A stretch of DNA of 64,000 nt from JAICJR01 sp963848495 (GCA_963848495.1 CAWKDV010000001.1:248001-312000), one strand, 5' to 3'. Shown: positions 52,284-61,667, counted from the stretch's first letter. Numbers and translations are program-made. Notes: generated by a model not told the origin, from the sequence alone.

Positions 52284-52667
52284 CTACTCCGGCTGGAAGA
52301 GCGCGATCGTATTGCCGTCAGGGTCCTTGAACCAGGCTGAGCGGCCGATTCCCGGCGACGTGACGATGTGGTTGACCGTCTTGAAGGCGTCGGTGTCGTA
52401 TTCCTCGAAGACGACGCCGCGCTCTGCGAGCTCCGCGACGTCGCCCTCGATGTCTGTCGACCAGAACCGGACCTGCGTGTGGTCCGCCTTGTTACCGCCG
52501 CCGCGGCCGTAGATCAGCAGCGTCGTCGAGTCGCCGCACCCGAAGAGCAGGTGGTTATTGATCGTGCGCGGCGACAGCGGCAGCCCGACCTTCTGCTCGT
52601 AGAAGCGCCGCGCGGCGTCCAGATCCCCGGAGATGAGGACCGCCGAGATCGCGTTGCCGGCGACCAT
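52284..52667 (-). CDS. VOC-family (glyoxalase-like) protein
   Basis: 127 residues. Vicinal oxygen chelate fold: ISAVLISGDLDAARRFYEQKVGLPL opening, a centre with LLFGCGDSTTLLIYG, and a C-terminal GIGRSAWFKDPDGNTIALFQ, which holds the usual metal Glu position replaced by a Gln-like end. Function unknown. It follows the 87-residue gene on the same strand. Confidence 0.88.
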   Translation of the reverse strand: MVAGNAISAVLISGDLDAARRFYEQKVGLPLSPRTINNHLLFGCGDSTTLLIYGRGGGNKADHTQVRFWSTDIEGDVAELAERGVVFEEYDTDAFKTVNHIVTSPGIGRSAWFKDPDGNTIALFQPE

Positions 52668-52671
52668 CGGA

Positions 52672-52935
52672 TTACTCGGGTTCGACCAGGATGAGCATCG
52701 TCTCCGGGCGCACGCCGTCGTGCGCCATCGCGTCGGCGGCGTCGGGCCTCTGGAGAGCCTCCTCCAGCGCGTCCATCGACGGCACCTCGACGATCAGGCC
52801 TACTCGGTTCGAACCCGAGGGGTCGCGAAACGGGCGCGCCGTCATTCCCAGCGGTCCGAAGAACTCGTCGCGTTTGGGCGAGGCGAACCAATGGTCGACA
52901 TCGTCAACTTCGTGAAACACCAGCAGTGTCTGCAT
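52672..52935 (-). CDS. Small hypothetical protein (87 aa)
   Basis: ATG 52935 (MQTLLVFHEVDDVDHW), ending four bases before the VOC gene. The pattern of beta strands and helices (DVDHWFASPKRDEFFGPLG, GLIVEVPSMDALEEALQ) suggests a small ferredoxin-like (Dabb-like) fold. Family not firmly recognised. The open frame also has an earlier possible start at 52968. Confidence 0.72.
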   Translation of the reverse strand: MQTLLVFHEVDDVDHWFASPKRDEFFGPLGMTARPFRDPSGSNRVGLIVEVPSMDALEEALQRPDAADAMAHDGVRPETMLILVEPE

Positions 52936-53003
52936 GCGAGCTGTCCTTTTGGTCAGGGCCGCGCGCAACGTAACAGCGCTGGGGTCAGCGAAGCAAGGGC
53001 GCC

Positions 53004-54716
53004 TCAGGCAGCGGCGAGACTCTTGGCGATCCCCTCGGCTGCGCGCCAGGCCAGCGCCTCGATCGTGAGGGTCGGGTTGTAGCCCGTCGAGGTAGGGAAC
53101 ACCGAGCCGTCGATCGCGTACAGGTTGGGGATGCCCCAGAAGCGCTGCTGCGGGTCCACCACGCTCGTGTCCGGGTCGCTGCCCATCCGCATCGTGCCCA
53201 TCTGATGGTTCACGAGACCGGCGATCGGGTCGGGGGCCGAGCGGCCCGGCCCGCGCGCCAGGGTGCCGCCGGGCGCCGGCTGCGGGATCGAGGTGTCCGC
53301 CGCCAGCGGCAGCACCTCCTGCACCGAGTCGGCGCCCATCTCAGTGAGCAGCGCCGCGATGCGCGGCCCCATCACGGCCGCCACCGCGTAGTCGTTCGGG
53401 TGGTGGCTGTAGGTGATGCGCGAGACCGGGAAGCCGTAGACGTCCTTCACGCTCGGGTCGAGGTCGACCATGTTCGTGCGCACCGGCGGGTCCTGCCCGA
53501 CCATCGTCAGCCACTGCGAGTGGCCGAAGATCTGCTTCATCAGCGTCTTGTGCTGTGCGCCCCAGCCGGCCAGCTTCGCGGTGGAGATGATGCCGCCCGC
53601 ACCCAGCGGATAGCCCGACGACGGCCCGACCGTCTGCAGGTTGCCGAGGCCGAACATCGGCGTGCCCGCCGCGGGCCCGAGGTAGAAGTCGTCGAGGCAG
53701 CGCATGCTCCAGTAGCCGCGGTAGTAGTCGATCCGCTCGGAGAAGAAGCCGATCCCGCCGGGGTAGTGGTGGACCATCAGGTAGCGGCCCACGAGGTCGT
53801 GGTTCACCAGGTCGGTGGGCAGCTCGGACAGCAGCACGAGCCGCGGCGTGTCCACGGTCGAGCAGGCCAGCACGATCACGCGGCCCGACACGGACTGCGT
53901 GTTGCCGTCCCCGTCTACGTAAAGCACGCTGTCGGCGCGTCCGTTCCGGAGCTCCACCCGGAAGGCGTAGGAGTCGGGGCGGATCTCGAGCTTGCCGGTC
54001 TGCATCGCGTCGGCCAGCGCCGTGACGCTGAGGTCGCCCTTGGCCTTGATCGGGCAGGCGTGGCTCGAGCAGAAGCCGCAGTAGGTGCAGCCGGGCCTGC
54101 CGTTGTAGCCGCCGTTTGCGATCGCCACCGGCGTGGGGAACGGGTTGAGCCCCTGCCGCCGCGCCGCGTCCTCGAACAGCTTGGCGCCGTAGTTAGGCGG
54201 GTGGCCGGGCATCGGATACGGATCCGCCCGCCACTCGGCGCCCGGCACCGGCCGTCCGTCGCTCAGCTGCCCGCCGGCCACCCCCACCAGCGCCTCGGCC
54301 TTGGCGTAGTAGGGCCGCAGCTCGTCGTAGGTCAGCGGCCAGTCGGCGATGTCCGCCCCCGGCAGCGAGCCCCAATAGCTCTTCGCGCGGAAGTCCTCCG
54401 GGCGCGACCGGAACGACACGGCGCCGTAGTGCACGGTGCCGCCGCCCACGCAGCGGCTGATGCCGAGGATCTTCCCCACCACGAGGTGCTCGCCGTCCTC
54501 CGCCCGGTTGCGGAAGGTGCGCGGCTCGATCAGCGGGTCCTGGTCGATGAAGTCGCGCTCCCCGAACCGCAGCTCGTCGTCGCCCGTGTTCTCCGGCTCG
54601 AGCCACGGCCCCTTTTCGAGCACGCACACGCGCGCGCCCGCGCGCGCGAGCACGTAGGCGGCGGTTCCGCCGCCCGCGCCCGAGCCCACGATCACGACGT
54701 CGAAGGGCTCCGCCAT
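53004..54716 (-). CDS. GMC-family (glucose-methanol-choline) oxidoreductase
   Basis: 570 residues from ATG 54716. FAD-dependent oxidation of alcohols or sugars. N-terminal FAD motif VVIVGSGAGGGTAAYVLARAG and ARVCVLEKG; the ISRCVGGGTVHYGAV signature follows. The C-terminal GMC segment has HQMGTMRMG and DGSVFPTSTGYNPTLTIEALAWR, the latter holding the conserved catalytic Asn. A cysteine group (CTYCGFCSSHAC, about residues 218-229) resembles a metal or cluster site of gluconate/sorbose-type dehydrogenases. Fourth gene of the tetR-led operon. Confidence 0.9.
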   Translation of the reverse strand: MAEPFDVVIVGSGAGGGTAAYVLARAGARVCVLEKGPWLEPENTGDDELRFGERDFIDQDPLIEPRTFRNRAEDGEHLVVGKILGISRCVGGGTVHYGAVSFRSRPEDFRAKSYWGSLPGADIADWPLTYDELRPYYAKAEALVGVAGGQLSDGRPVPGAEWRADPYPMPGHPPNYGAKLFEDAARRQGLNPFPTPVAIANGGYNGRPGCTYCGFCSSHACPIKAKGDLSVTALADAMQTGKLEIRPDSYAFRVELRNGRADSVLYVDGDGNTQSVSGRVIVLACSTVDTPRLVLLSELPTDLVNHDLVGRYLMVHHYPGGIGFFSERIDYYRGYWSMRCLDDFYLGPAAGTPMFGLGNLQTVGPSSGYPLGAGGIISTAKLAGWGAQHKTLMKQIFGHSQWLTMVGQDPPVRTNMVDLDPSVKDVYGFPVSRITYSHHPNDYAVAAVMGPRIAALLTEMGADSVQEVLPLAADTSIPQPAPGGTLARGPGRSAPDPIAGLVNHQMGTMRMGSDPDTSVVDPQQRFWGIPNLYAIDGSVFPTSTGYNPTLTIEALAWRAAEGIAKSLAAA

Positions 54717-55495
54717 CAGGGCACGACCTGCTCGGCGCTGCCGCCGCTCGAGTCGGCGCAGCCGGCATAGAGGATGTCGTCGTCGTTCGGGCAGGCGGCG
54801 CCGCTGTTGTAGCCCGCCATGTAGTAGATGCCGTTCGCGGTCGCGCCGCCCGGCAGCGGCGCGGCGTCGGCGGTGTCCACGTCCAGGTAGACGCCGCCGA
54901 TGCGCCTGCCGTCGCGGCTCAGGTACCAGGACCCGATGTAGTACGGGCCCTGCGAGCCGGTGTGCACGAAGTGCGCCGTGTCGGTCACGAAGTCGATCGC
55001 GTGCAGCTCGAACGCCTGCGCCACCGCGGCCTGCGGCGAGCCGTCGGGCGCCACCAGCTTGTCGTTCGTGAAGTCCTTGGTGTTCGGGCTGTGGTCGACC
55101 GGGTCGACCGTGTAGCCCGGATTGACCGACGCCAGGTGGTAGTAGGCGTGACCATGCGCGCCGTTCGCCGCCGGGATCTTCGAGAAGTCGATGAACAGCC
55201 GCCGGCAGCCCGTGCAGAGCGTGGGCGTGTCCACGTGGATCTTCACGAGCCCCGTCGTCGTCGGCGAGAACCCCGACTCCGCGCAGGCGGGATCGGCGCC
55301 CGTCCTTATCGGGCCGATGCCGCCCGCCGCGTACTCGTTCACGTCGGGCTTCACGCAGAACGTGCCCGCCGGCTGGTAGCTCTGCCAGTCGCCCGTCACG
55401 TCGCTGATCGGACCCATCGGGTCGTTCTGCACCGGCGTGGCCGGCGCCGCGGGCAGCGCAAGTGCGGCTGCCGCCGCGAGCGCCTGAACGATCAT
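54716..55495 (-). CDS. Secreted protein of unknown function in the GMC operon
   Basis: 259 residues from ATG 55495. Signal peptide at about residues 1-18 (ALAAAAALALPAAPA). The mature protein has six cysteines in pairs (CVKPD/ACAES, CTGC, CPNDD/GCAD), probably disulfides. It is rich in Gly and Asp, beta-rich. No family recognised. Its stop shares one base with the GMC start, so it is co-translated with the GMC enzyme and may be its exported partner (inference). Confidence 0.78.
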   Translation of the reverse strand: MIVQALAAAAALALPAAPATPVQNDPMGPISDVTGDWQSYQPAGTFCVKPDVNEYAAGGIGPIRTGADPACAESGFSPTTTGLVKIHVDTPTLCTGCRRLFIDFSKIPAANGAHGHAYYHLASVNPGYTVDPVDHSPNTKDFTNDKLVAPDGSPQAAVAQAFELHAIDFVTDTAHFVHTGSQGPYYIGSWYLSRDGRRIGGVYLDVDTADAAPLPGGATANGIYYMAGYNSGAACPNDDDILYAGCADSSGGSAEQVVP

Positions 55496-56169
55496 GTCTC
55501 CCTCCCGGGTTGAGCCATCTCCTCCGGCGCGTAGCCGCCGTAGACGTTCCAAGGCGCATCCGCCGGGCCGATCCCGGGGAAGCGCACGCCGTGCACGTCG
55601 CCCTGGTAGCCCAGCGATCTCCACGCCAGGTAGTTGGTGTTGCCGCCGTACACGGGGTGGCTGTAGACGCCCTCCATCGTGTGCTTGTAGAGGGCGGCGA
55701 AGAAGTCGCCGCCCGCGAGGTCGAGCGCCCTCAGGATCGTGTCCTGCAGCGGCGCCGGCGCGGCCGCGAAGTCCCCGGCGGCGCGCGTGTCGAGGTCCTT
55801 CAGGCCAGCGTGGTAGACGCCGCGCAGCCGCTCCACCTCGCGGCTCCAGCCGAGCTGCTTCAAACGCGAGAGCGTCTGGAAGCTCGCGAACTCGGCCCGG
55901 TTCGGGCCGCCGGCGAAGATGTGCTCCGGTCCGGCGAGGAGCACCGCGATGTAGTTGTCGGCGCCCGCATCGGCCGCCGACCAGTCGCCGGGGCCGCTTG
56001 CCGGCACCATCCTCGCCACCGCCGCCCGCAGCGTCCGCCGCTCCTTCGCGCTCAGCACACTCGCCGGCACGGCGGCGGCCGCCTGAGCGAGCAGCTTCGG
56101 CGGCATGCCGAGGATGAACGCCCCGATGCCGGCGTCGCGCAGCAGCTCTCGCCGTGTGCGCCCGCTCAT
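55492..56169 (-). CDS. Gluconate 2-dehydrogenase subunit 3-like protein (Tat signal)
   Basis: 225 residues from ATG 56169. The N-terminus RTRRELLRDAGIGAFILG is a twin-arginine-like signal. The body matches the small subunit of membrane flavin dehydrogenases (ALDLAGGDFFAALYKHTMEGVYSHPVYGGNTNYLAWRSLGYQG). Such subunits carry the GMC partner across the membrane and assist its maturation. Overlaps tetR by four bases and the next gene by four bases. Confidence 0.87.
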   Translation of the reverse strand: MSGRTRRELLRDAGIGAFILGMPPKLLAQAAAAVPASVLSAKERRTLRAAVARMVPASGPGDWSAADAGADNYIAVLLAGPEHIFAGGPNRAEFASFQTLSRLKQLGWSREVERLRGVYHAGLKDLDTRAAGDFAAAPAPLQDTILRALDLAGGDFFAALYKHTMEGVYSHPVYGGNTNYLAWRSLGYQGDVHGVRFPGIGPADAPWNVYGGYAPEEMAQPGRET

Positions 56170-56822
56170 ACGAGATCCGGCCCCAGCGCCCGCAGCGCGT
56201 AGCGCGTCAGCGGCTCCACCAATCCCCGCCATTCCCGAAGCCTCCCTGTCGCCACCAGATGTGTGACCGGCTCCGAGATCGCCGCCATCGTGGCCATCGC
56301 CGCGAGCTGCGCCTCCTCGGCCCGCTCCTCCCAGACTCCGACGTCGCGCAGCTGGTCCGCGATCAGCGCGGTGAACAGGCCGCGCGCCTGCGTCCGCGCC
56401 TGCTCGACCCGCTCCTCGGCGCCCACGGCCTCGATCAGCAGGACCTGCGCCATCTCCGGGTCCCGCGCCAGCGCCTCCACGAAGCGCTCGACCCCGAGGC
56501 GCACCTTCTCGATCACCTCGAGCTCCGACTCCGCGACCTCCCGCATCACGCCGAGCAGCCGCTCGCTGTCGTGCCAGAAGAGCGCGAGCAGGCACTCCTC
56601 CTTGGTCGGGAAGAAGCGGTAGAAGGTCGTGCGCGAGACCCGCGCCCGGCTGACTATGTCGTCGATCGAAGCCGCGGCATAGCCGCGCTCGGCGAACACG
56701 CCGCGCGCCGCCGCGAGCAGGCGCGCCCGCTGATCAGCGCGCCGCTCCTCGAGCGACTGACCCGCATAGCGCCGGCGTGCGCGCACGCCGGACACCCCTG
56801 CCCCCGCGTGGTCCCCTGCCAC
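56166..56822 (-). CDS. TetR-family transcriptional regulator
   Basis: 218 residues with GTG start at 56822; an internal GTG near 56786 is possible. The DNA-binding helix-turn-helix is ASIDDIVSRARVSRTTFYRFFPTKEECLLALFW (about residues 51-83). The C-terminal ligand domain is all-helical. First gene of the subunit 3/secreted/GMC operon, divergent from DyP with a 65-base gap. The direct repeats there may be its operator. Ligand unknown. Confidence 0.92.
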   Translation of the reverse strand: MAGDHAGAGVSGVRARRRYAGQSLEERRADQRARLLAAARGVFAERGYAAASIDDIVSRARVSRTTFYRFFPTKEECLLALFWHDSERLLGVMREVAESELEVIEKVRLGVERFVEALARDPEMAQVLLIEAVGAEERVEQARTQARGLFTALIADQLRDVGVWEERAEEAQLAAMATMAAISEPVTHLVATGRLREWRGLVEPLTRYALRALGPDLV

Positions 56823-56833
56823 GGCGCGGACTT

Positions 56834-56850
56834 GTACCAGTACGTACCAG
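56834..56850. promoter_or_regulatory. Direct repeat between tetR and the DyP gene
   Basis: GTACCAG at 56834-56840 and 56844-56850, ten bases apart, with TACGTA between. Placed 12 bases upstream of the tetR start. Possible TetR site; unproven. Confidence 0.45.
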
Positions 56851-56887
56851 TTCCGTCAAATTTGAACCGCCTGAGAGACTCCCCGTC

Positions 56888-57880
56888 GTGACACGGCCGA
56901 CCGGCTCCGAGGCGATCACCCTGCCGATCACCGAGGCGGCGATCTTCCTCACCCTCAGCGTGGATCCCGGCGGCGAGGACGCGGTCCGTGACCTGCTGGC
57001 GGACGTGAGCGGGCTCCGCCGATCGGTCGGCTTCCGGCTGCCGGAGGGAGAGCTGACGTGCGTCGTGGGCATCGGCGCGGAGCTCTGGGAGCGGCTGTTC
57101 GGCTCGCGGCGCCCGGCCGGCCTGCACCCGTTCCCCGGGTTCGCCGGCGCCACGCACCGCGCGCCCGCCACCGTGGGCGACCTGCTCTTCCACATCCGCG
57201 CCCACCGCATGGACCTCTGCTTCGAGCTCGCGCAGCGGCTGACCGACCGCCTCAGGGGGCAGGCGCGCACGGTCGACGAGGTCCACGGCTTCAGGTCGTT
57301 CGACGAGCGCGACCTGCTGGGCTTCGTGGACGGCACCGAGAACCCGGAGGGGCCCGATGCGGTCGCGGCGGTCACGATCGGCGACGAGGATCCGGAGTTC
57401 GCCGGCGGCAGCTACGTCGTCGTCCAGAAGTACCTCCACGACCTCGAGGCCTGGGATGCGCTGTCGGTGGAGGACCAGGAGAAGGCGATCGGCCGGACGA
57501 AGCTCAGCGACCTCGAGCTGCCCGACGAGCAGAAGCCCGCGAACTCCCACGTGGCACTGAACACGATCGTCGACGCGGACGGCGAGGAGCGCCAGATCGT
57601 GCGCGTGAACATGCCATTCGGACGCGTCGGCGACGGGGAGTTCGGCACCTACTTCATCGGCTATGCCCGCGACCCGGACGTGATCGAGCAGATGCTCACC
57701 AACATGTTCGTCGGCGACCCACCCGGCAACTACGACCGCATCCTGGACTTCTCGACGGCCGTGACAGGCAGCCTCTTCTTCGTGCCTACGGTCGCGTTCC
57801 TGGACGACCCGCCGGGGCGGAGCGGCGGCGGGGATGGCTCGCTGGCCATCGGGAGCCTGAGGGAAGCGCCCGAGAGCTAG
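56888..57880 (+). CDS. DyP-type heme peroxidase
   Basis: 330 residues from GTG 56888 (VTRPTGSEAITLPITEAAIFLTLSV); the longer open frame before it lacks homology. It uses H2O2 to oxidise dyes and phenolics. The signature GFVDGTENP has the distal Asp (D148), and NSHVALN has the proximal heme His (H221). No signal peptide, so it may be cytoplasmic or loaded in an encapsulin, but no encapsulin gene is in the window. Its 3' end overlaps the convergent membrane gene by four bases. Confidence 0.94.
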   Translation: MTRPTGSEAITLPITEAAIFLTLSVDPGGEDAVRDLLADVSGLRRSVGFRLPEGELTCVVGIGAELWERLFGSRRPAGLHPFPGFAGATHRAPATVGDLLFHIRAHRMDLCFELAQRLTDRLRGQARTVDEVHGFRSFDERDLLGFVDGTENPEGPDAVAAVTIGDEDPEFAGGSYVVVQKYLHDLEAWDALSVEDQEKAIGRTKLSDLELPDEQKPANSHVALNTIVDADGEERQIVRVNMPFGRVGDGEFGTYFIGYARDPDVIEQMLTNMFVGDPPGNYDRILDFSTAVTGSLFFVPTVAFLDDPPGRSGGGDGSLAIGSLREAPES

Positions 57881-58332
57881 CGCCTCGCCGCCCTGTCGAC
57901 GGCGGCCACCGAGGCGACGTAGGCCACGTGGGTAGCGATGCTCGTGGCCATCACGTCCGCCGGCCAGCGCCATGGCGGCGGTGTGCGCCCGAGCAGCGGG
58001 AAGAGCGTCAGGGTCGCGGTCATCAGCGTCCCGCCGAACACGCTCGTCGCCCACGGCTCTCCGACGCGCCGCCGCAGCAGCCCGTGGAACAGGCCGAACG
58101 CTGAGCCGTAGCTCCAGCGCAGCAGCGTGCCGAGCTCCTGCTCCTCACGGTTCGTGACGTGCGGCAGATGCATGACGCTGGCGACGATCTGGCCCGGCAC
58201 GATGCTGTCGTCGTAGTCGAGCGGTCCGGTGTGCCGCGCTCGCAGCCGCCGCTCGGCCGCGTAGGAGAGCGTGAGCGCTGCGGTGCCGGCGGTGCCGGCC
58301 AGGACGCTGCGGAGTGGCCAGGCGGATTTCAT
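57877..58332 (-). CDS. Hypothetical membrane protein (151 aa)
   Basis: ATG 58332. Three to four hydrophobic segments (SVLAGTAGTAALTLSYAA, YGSAFGLFHGLL, SVFGGTLMTATLTLFPLLG, ADVMATSIATHVAYVASVAAV). No recognised family. It is convergent with the DyP gene and lies just downstream of cydC, so it may belong to the cyd operon transcript. Confidence 0.75.
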   Translation of the reverse strand: MKSAWPLRSVLAGTAGTAALTLSYAAERRLRARHTGPLDYDDSIVPGQIVASVMHLPHVTNREEQELGTLLRWSYGSAFGLFHGLLRRRVGEPWATSVFGGTLMTATLTLFPLLGRTPPPWRWPADVMATSIATHVAYVASVAAVDRAARR

Positions 58333-58348
58333 GTGCGGGACCTCCAGG

Positions 58349-59986
58349 TCAAAGCGCGACGATCTCGTCCACCAGGTCGAGACCCTCGGAGCGGTGAGTG
58401 ATGAGCAGGATCGAGCGATCGGCGGCCGCGCCGAAGACGTCCGACACGAGCTCCTCGGCGGTCGCCGGGTCGAGGTGGGCGGTGGGCTCGTCGAGCACGA
58501 GCACGGGCGCGTCCGCCAGCAGCGCGCGCGCCAGGACCACGCGCTGTGCCTGGCCGCCCGACAGCTCGCGGCCGCATTCGCCCACCTGGGTGTTCCAGCC
58601 CTGCGGAAGCGACTCGATCCAGTCCCAGATGCGCGCGCGGCGGAGGGCATCCTCGACCTCGCAGTCGGACGCGCCCGGCCGGGCGAGCCGGACGTTGTCG
58701 CGGATGCTGGCCGAAAACAGATGCGACTCCTGGCCTGCCACTGCGATCGCGCGCCGCACGTCCTCCTGGCGGTAGTCGCGCAGATCCCGGCCGCCGAGCG
58801 TGACCCGCCCGTCCTCGGGATCCAGGAAGCGGAGCAGCAGGTTCACGACCGTGGTCTTGCCGGCGCCACTCGGCCCGACGAGCGCGAGGCGGCGTCCGGG
58901 TTCGAGGCGCAGGCTCAGACCATCGAGTGCGGCCGGCTCGCCCGGTCCGTAGCGCGCGCGCACGTCCTCCAATGCGACCGTGAACGGGGCGCTGGGCGCC
59001 GCTGCCGGCTGCTGTGGATCTGTTACCGCGGGCTCGCGCTCGATCAGCTCGAGCAGCCGGTCCCCTGCCGCGACTGTCGCGGCGAGCTCGCGCGCGCCGG
59101 CCGAGAGGGGCTGGATCGCCTCGAAGGAGGCGAGCGCGATCAGCGCAAGCGTTGCGACCAGCACGCGGGACAGGTGGCCGGACGCGGAGGCGTGCACGGC
59201 GGTGGCGAGCACTCCGGCCACCGTCACCCCGGTGATCAAGACGCAGAGGCCGTCCGCCACACCTCCGGCCAGCGCGTCGCGCCTTCCGATGCGCAGCAGC
59301 TCCCGGTCGGCCTCACCCAGCCGGGCCAGCGCGGCCTCGCCGGCCCCGTTGACCGCGAGCTCGGGCGCGGCGTCGAGCAGCTCGACCAGCTCCGCGGACA
59401 GGCGGCCGCGCGCCCCGGCACGCCGCCGAGCGGCGCGCCGCCCCAGCCGGCCGGCCAGCGCGGGCACGGTCACACCGCCGAGGACGAGCCCGCAGCCGAG
59501 CACGAGCCCCGCGGCGGGCAGGAACGCGGCCACGACGGCCGTCGATACGCCCCCCGCGAGCAGCGCCACGAGCGGCGGACCGACACCGCGCAGGTGAAGG
59601 TTCTGGAGGGCGTCCACGTCGGCCACCATCCGCGACAGCAGGTCGCCGCGCCGGTAGCCCTCGAGCTGCGCGGGCGCGAGTGGCTCGATCCGCCGCCACA
59701 CCCGAACGCGCACACCTCCGAGCACGCGCAGCGCGAGGTCGTGCGACACGATCCGCTCGAGATAGCGCACGAGCGGACGCCCGATCCCGAAGAAGCGGAC
59801 CGCGACGATGGCAACCGTCAGCGAGAGGATGGCCGGCCGCTCCGCCGCCCGGGTGATCAGGTAGCCCGCCGTTCCCATCAGCCCCGCTCCGAAGAGCACG
59901 GTGAGCGCACCCAGCAGAACGGACAGCATGACCCGGCTGCGCTGAGCATCGGTCAGGGCGAGCAGCCGCCTGAGCGTCGCGGTCAC
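58349..59986 (-). CDS. cydC: ABC transporter CydC (cytochrome bd assembly)
   Basis: 545 residues from GTG 59986 (VTATLRRLLAL). Fused membrane-ATPase half-transporter that exports glutathione or cysteine to the periplasm for bd-oxidase assembly. Six membrane segments (about 1-300), then the ATPase: GPSGAGKTT (Walker A), LSGGQAQRVVLARAL (signature) and VLVLDEPTAHLD (Walker B). It overlaps the cydD stop by four bases. Last gene of cydABDC. Confidence 0.93.
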   Translation of the reverse strand: MTATLRRLLALTDAQRSRVMLSVLLGALTVLFGAGLMGTAGYLITRAAERPAILSLTVAIVAVRFFGIGRPLVRYLERIVSHDLALRVLGGVRVRVWRRIEPLAPAQLEGYRRGDLLSRMVADVDALQNLHLRGVGPPLVALLAGGVSTAVVAAFLPAAGLVLGCGLVLGGVTVPALAGRLGRRAARRRAGARGRLSAELVELLDAAPELAVNGAGEAALARLGEADRELLRIGRRDALAGGVADGLCVLITGVTVAGVLATAVHASASGHLSRVLVATLALIALASFEAIQPLSAGARELAATVAAGDRLLELIEREPAVTDPQQPAAAPSAPFTVALEDVRARYGPGEPAALDGLSLRLEPGRRLALVGPSGAGKTTVVNLLLRFLDPEDGRVTLGGRDLRDYRQEDVRRAIAVAGQESHLFSASIRDNVRLARPGASDCEVEDALRRARIWDWIESLPQGWNTQVGECGRELSGGQAQRVVLARALLADAPVLVLDEPTAHLDPATAEELVSDVFGAAADRSILLITHRSEGLDLVDEIVAL

Positions 59987-61659
59987 GCGGCCTCCCTCAC
60001 CAGCGCCGGGATGGCGGCGCCAGACTCGAGCGCCACCACCCGGTCGGCATGGCAGACGAGCTCGGGGCGGTGGGCGATCAGGAGCACGGTCCGTCCCGGC
60101 CGAAGGCGCTCCACCGCCTCCGCCACCCGCTCCACGCTGTCGCCGTCGAGGTCGGCCGTGGGCTCGTCGAGGATCACGAGCGGCGCGTCCCGCAGGAACG
60201 CCCGCGCCAGCCCGATGCGCCGCCGCTGCCCGGGCGACAGCGGCCGGCCACCGTCGCCGACGATCGTGTCGTAGCCCTCCGGCAGCGCCTCGATGAACTC
60301 GTCCGCCCCGGCCAGCCGGGCGGCCTCGCGCACGCGCAGGTCGGAGGCGCCGGGATCGCCGAGCCTGATGTTGTCCGCCACCGTGCGGCGAAGGAGCGAG
60401 GGCCGCTGCGGCACCCACGCGACGAGCTGCCGCCATGCGTCGGTGGAGCAGGCGGCGAGGTCGACGCCGCCCACGGTGATGCGCCCAGCCGACGGCTCCA
60501 GGAGGCGCAGGAGCAGCGCGGCCACCGTGCTCTTGCCACAGCCGCTCTCTCCGACGAGCGCCACCGTCTCGCCCGGGGCGAGCTCGAGCTCCAGCCGGTC
60601 GATGACCGTGACCGGCCGCTGCGGGTACGAGAACGAGACGGCCTCGAAGCGCACCGGATGTTCCACCGGACTGGCCGGAGCGGCGGCCCCGCCGGCGGGC
60701 ACGGCGGGCGGCGCGTCGAGCAACTCGAGCATCCGCCTGGCGATCGCCAGGCCGTCGGCGCTGGCGTGGTACTCGGCCCCGAGCCGCCTGAATGGGAGGT
60801 AGAGCTCGGGCGCGAGCACCAGCACGGTGAGCCCGGCCTGGAGCCCGAGCTCGCCTCCCACGAGCCTCACGCCGATCGTGACCGCCACCAGCGCCACGCC
60901 GAGGGTGGCCGCCAGCTCCAGCACCGATCCGGAGAGGAAACTCACGCGCAGGGTGCCCATCGTCGCCTGGTGGTAGCGCTCGCCGGCGTCTGCGATCGAC
61001 CCAGCCTGAGCCTCGGCACGATTGAACGCGCGCAGGGTGGGGAGGCCGCGGACGACGTCGAGGAAGTGACCGGAGAGATGCCGCAGCGCATCCCAGCGCT
61101 CGCGGGTGCGCTGCTGCGTGTAGCGGCCGATAAGCCACATGAACAGCGGCACGAGCGGCAACGTGAGCATCATGATCAGCGCCGAGAGCAGGTCGATCGA
61201 CGCGACCCAGGCGACCACCGCCAGCGGCAGGACACAGGCGAGCGCGACCTGCGGGAGGTAGCGGGCGAAGTAGGCCTCGAGCGCATCGGCCCCCTGCACG
61301 GCAGCCGCGGCGATCTCCCCCGAATCGACTCCGTCCTCGGCCGCGGGGTGCGCGCCGAGCCGCCGGGCGGCCAGCTCCAGCCGGAGCTCCGAGAGCACGC
61401 TCGACGCCGCGCGCCGCCCGGCGACCTCCATCGACCACGCGAGCGCCCCTCGCGCGCCAAAGGCCACGACGAGCAGGGCCAGCTCCACACTGAGCGCGGA
61501 CAGCGAGGCGCCGTCGAACGCGCGCGCCACGACGTGCGCGAGCAGAGTGGCCTGGGCGATGACGGGCGCGATAGTCGCCAGGCCGAGCCCGCTGTCGAGA
61601 GCAAGCAGCGGCCGCACGGCCCTCGTCCGGCGCAGCAGGCGCGGATCGAGTGCGCGCAC
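59983..61659 (-). CDS. cydD: ABC transporter CydD (cytochrome bd assembly)
   Basis: 558 residues from GTG 61659 (VRALDPRLLRRTRAVRPLLAL). Heterodimer partner of CydC. Membrane domain at about 15-310, ATPase with GESGCGKST (Walker A), LSPGQRRRIGLARA (signature) and LVILDEPTADLD (Walker B). The open frame further upstream over cydB is not coding. It lies nine bases after cydB. Confidence 0.93.
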   Translation of the reverse strand: MRALDPRLLRRTRAVRPLLALDSGLGLATIAPVIAQATLLAHVVARAFDGASLSALSVELALLVVAFGARGALAWSMEVAGRRAASSVLSELRLELAARRLGAHPAAEDGVDSGEIAAAAVQGADALEAYFARYLPQVALACVLPLAVVAWVASIDLLSALIMMLTLPLVPLFMWLIGRYTQQRTRERWDALRHLSGHFLDVVRGLPTLRAFNRAEAQAGSIADAGERYHQATMGTLRVSFLSGSVLELAATLGVALVAVTIGVRLVGGELGLQAGLTVLVLAPELYLPFRRLGAEYHASADGLAIARRMLELLDAPPAVPAGGAAAPASPVEHPVRFEAVSFSYPQRPVTVIDRLELELAPGETVALVGESGCGKSTVAALLLRLLEPSAGRITVGGVDLAACSTDAWRQLVAWVPQRPSLLRRTVADNIRLGDPGASDLRVREAARLAGADEFIEALPEGYDTIVGDGGRPLSPGQRRRIGLARAFLRDAPLVILDEPTADLDGDSVERVAEAVERLRPGRTVLLIAHRPELVCHADRVVALESGAAIPALVREAA

Positions 61660-61667
61660 CCTGACCC

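Noticed and set aside
58349..61438. Apparent CydD-CydC fusion in one frame
   Set aside because: The upstream 480 residues are the wrong frame of cydD. cydC starts at GTG 59986 and overlaps cydD by four bases.
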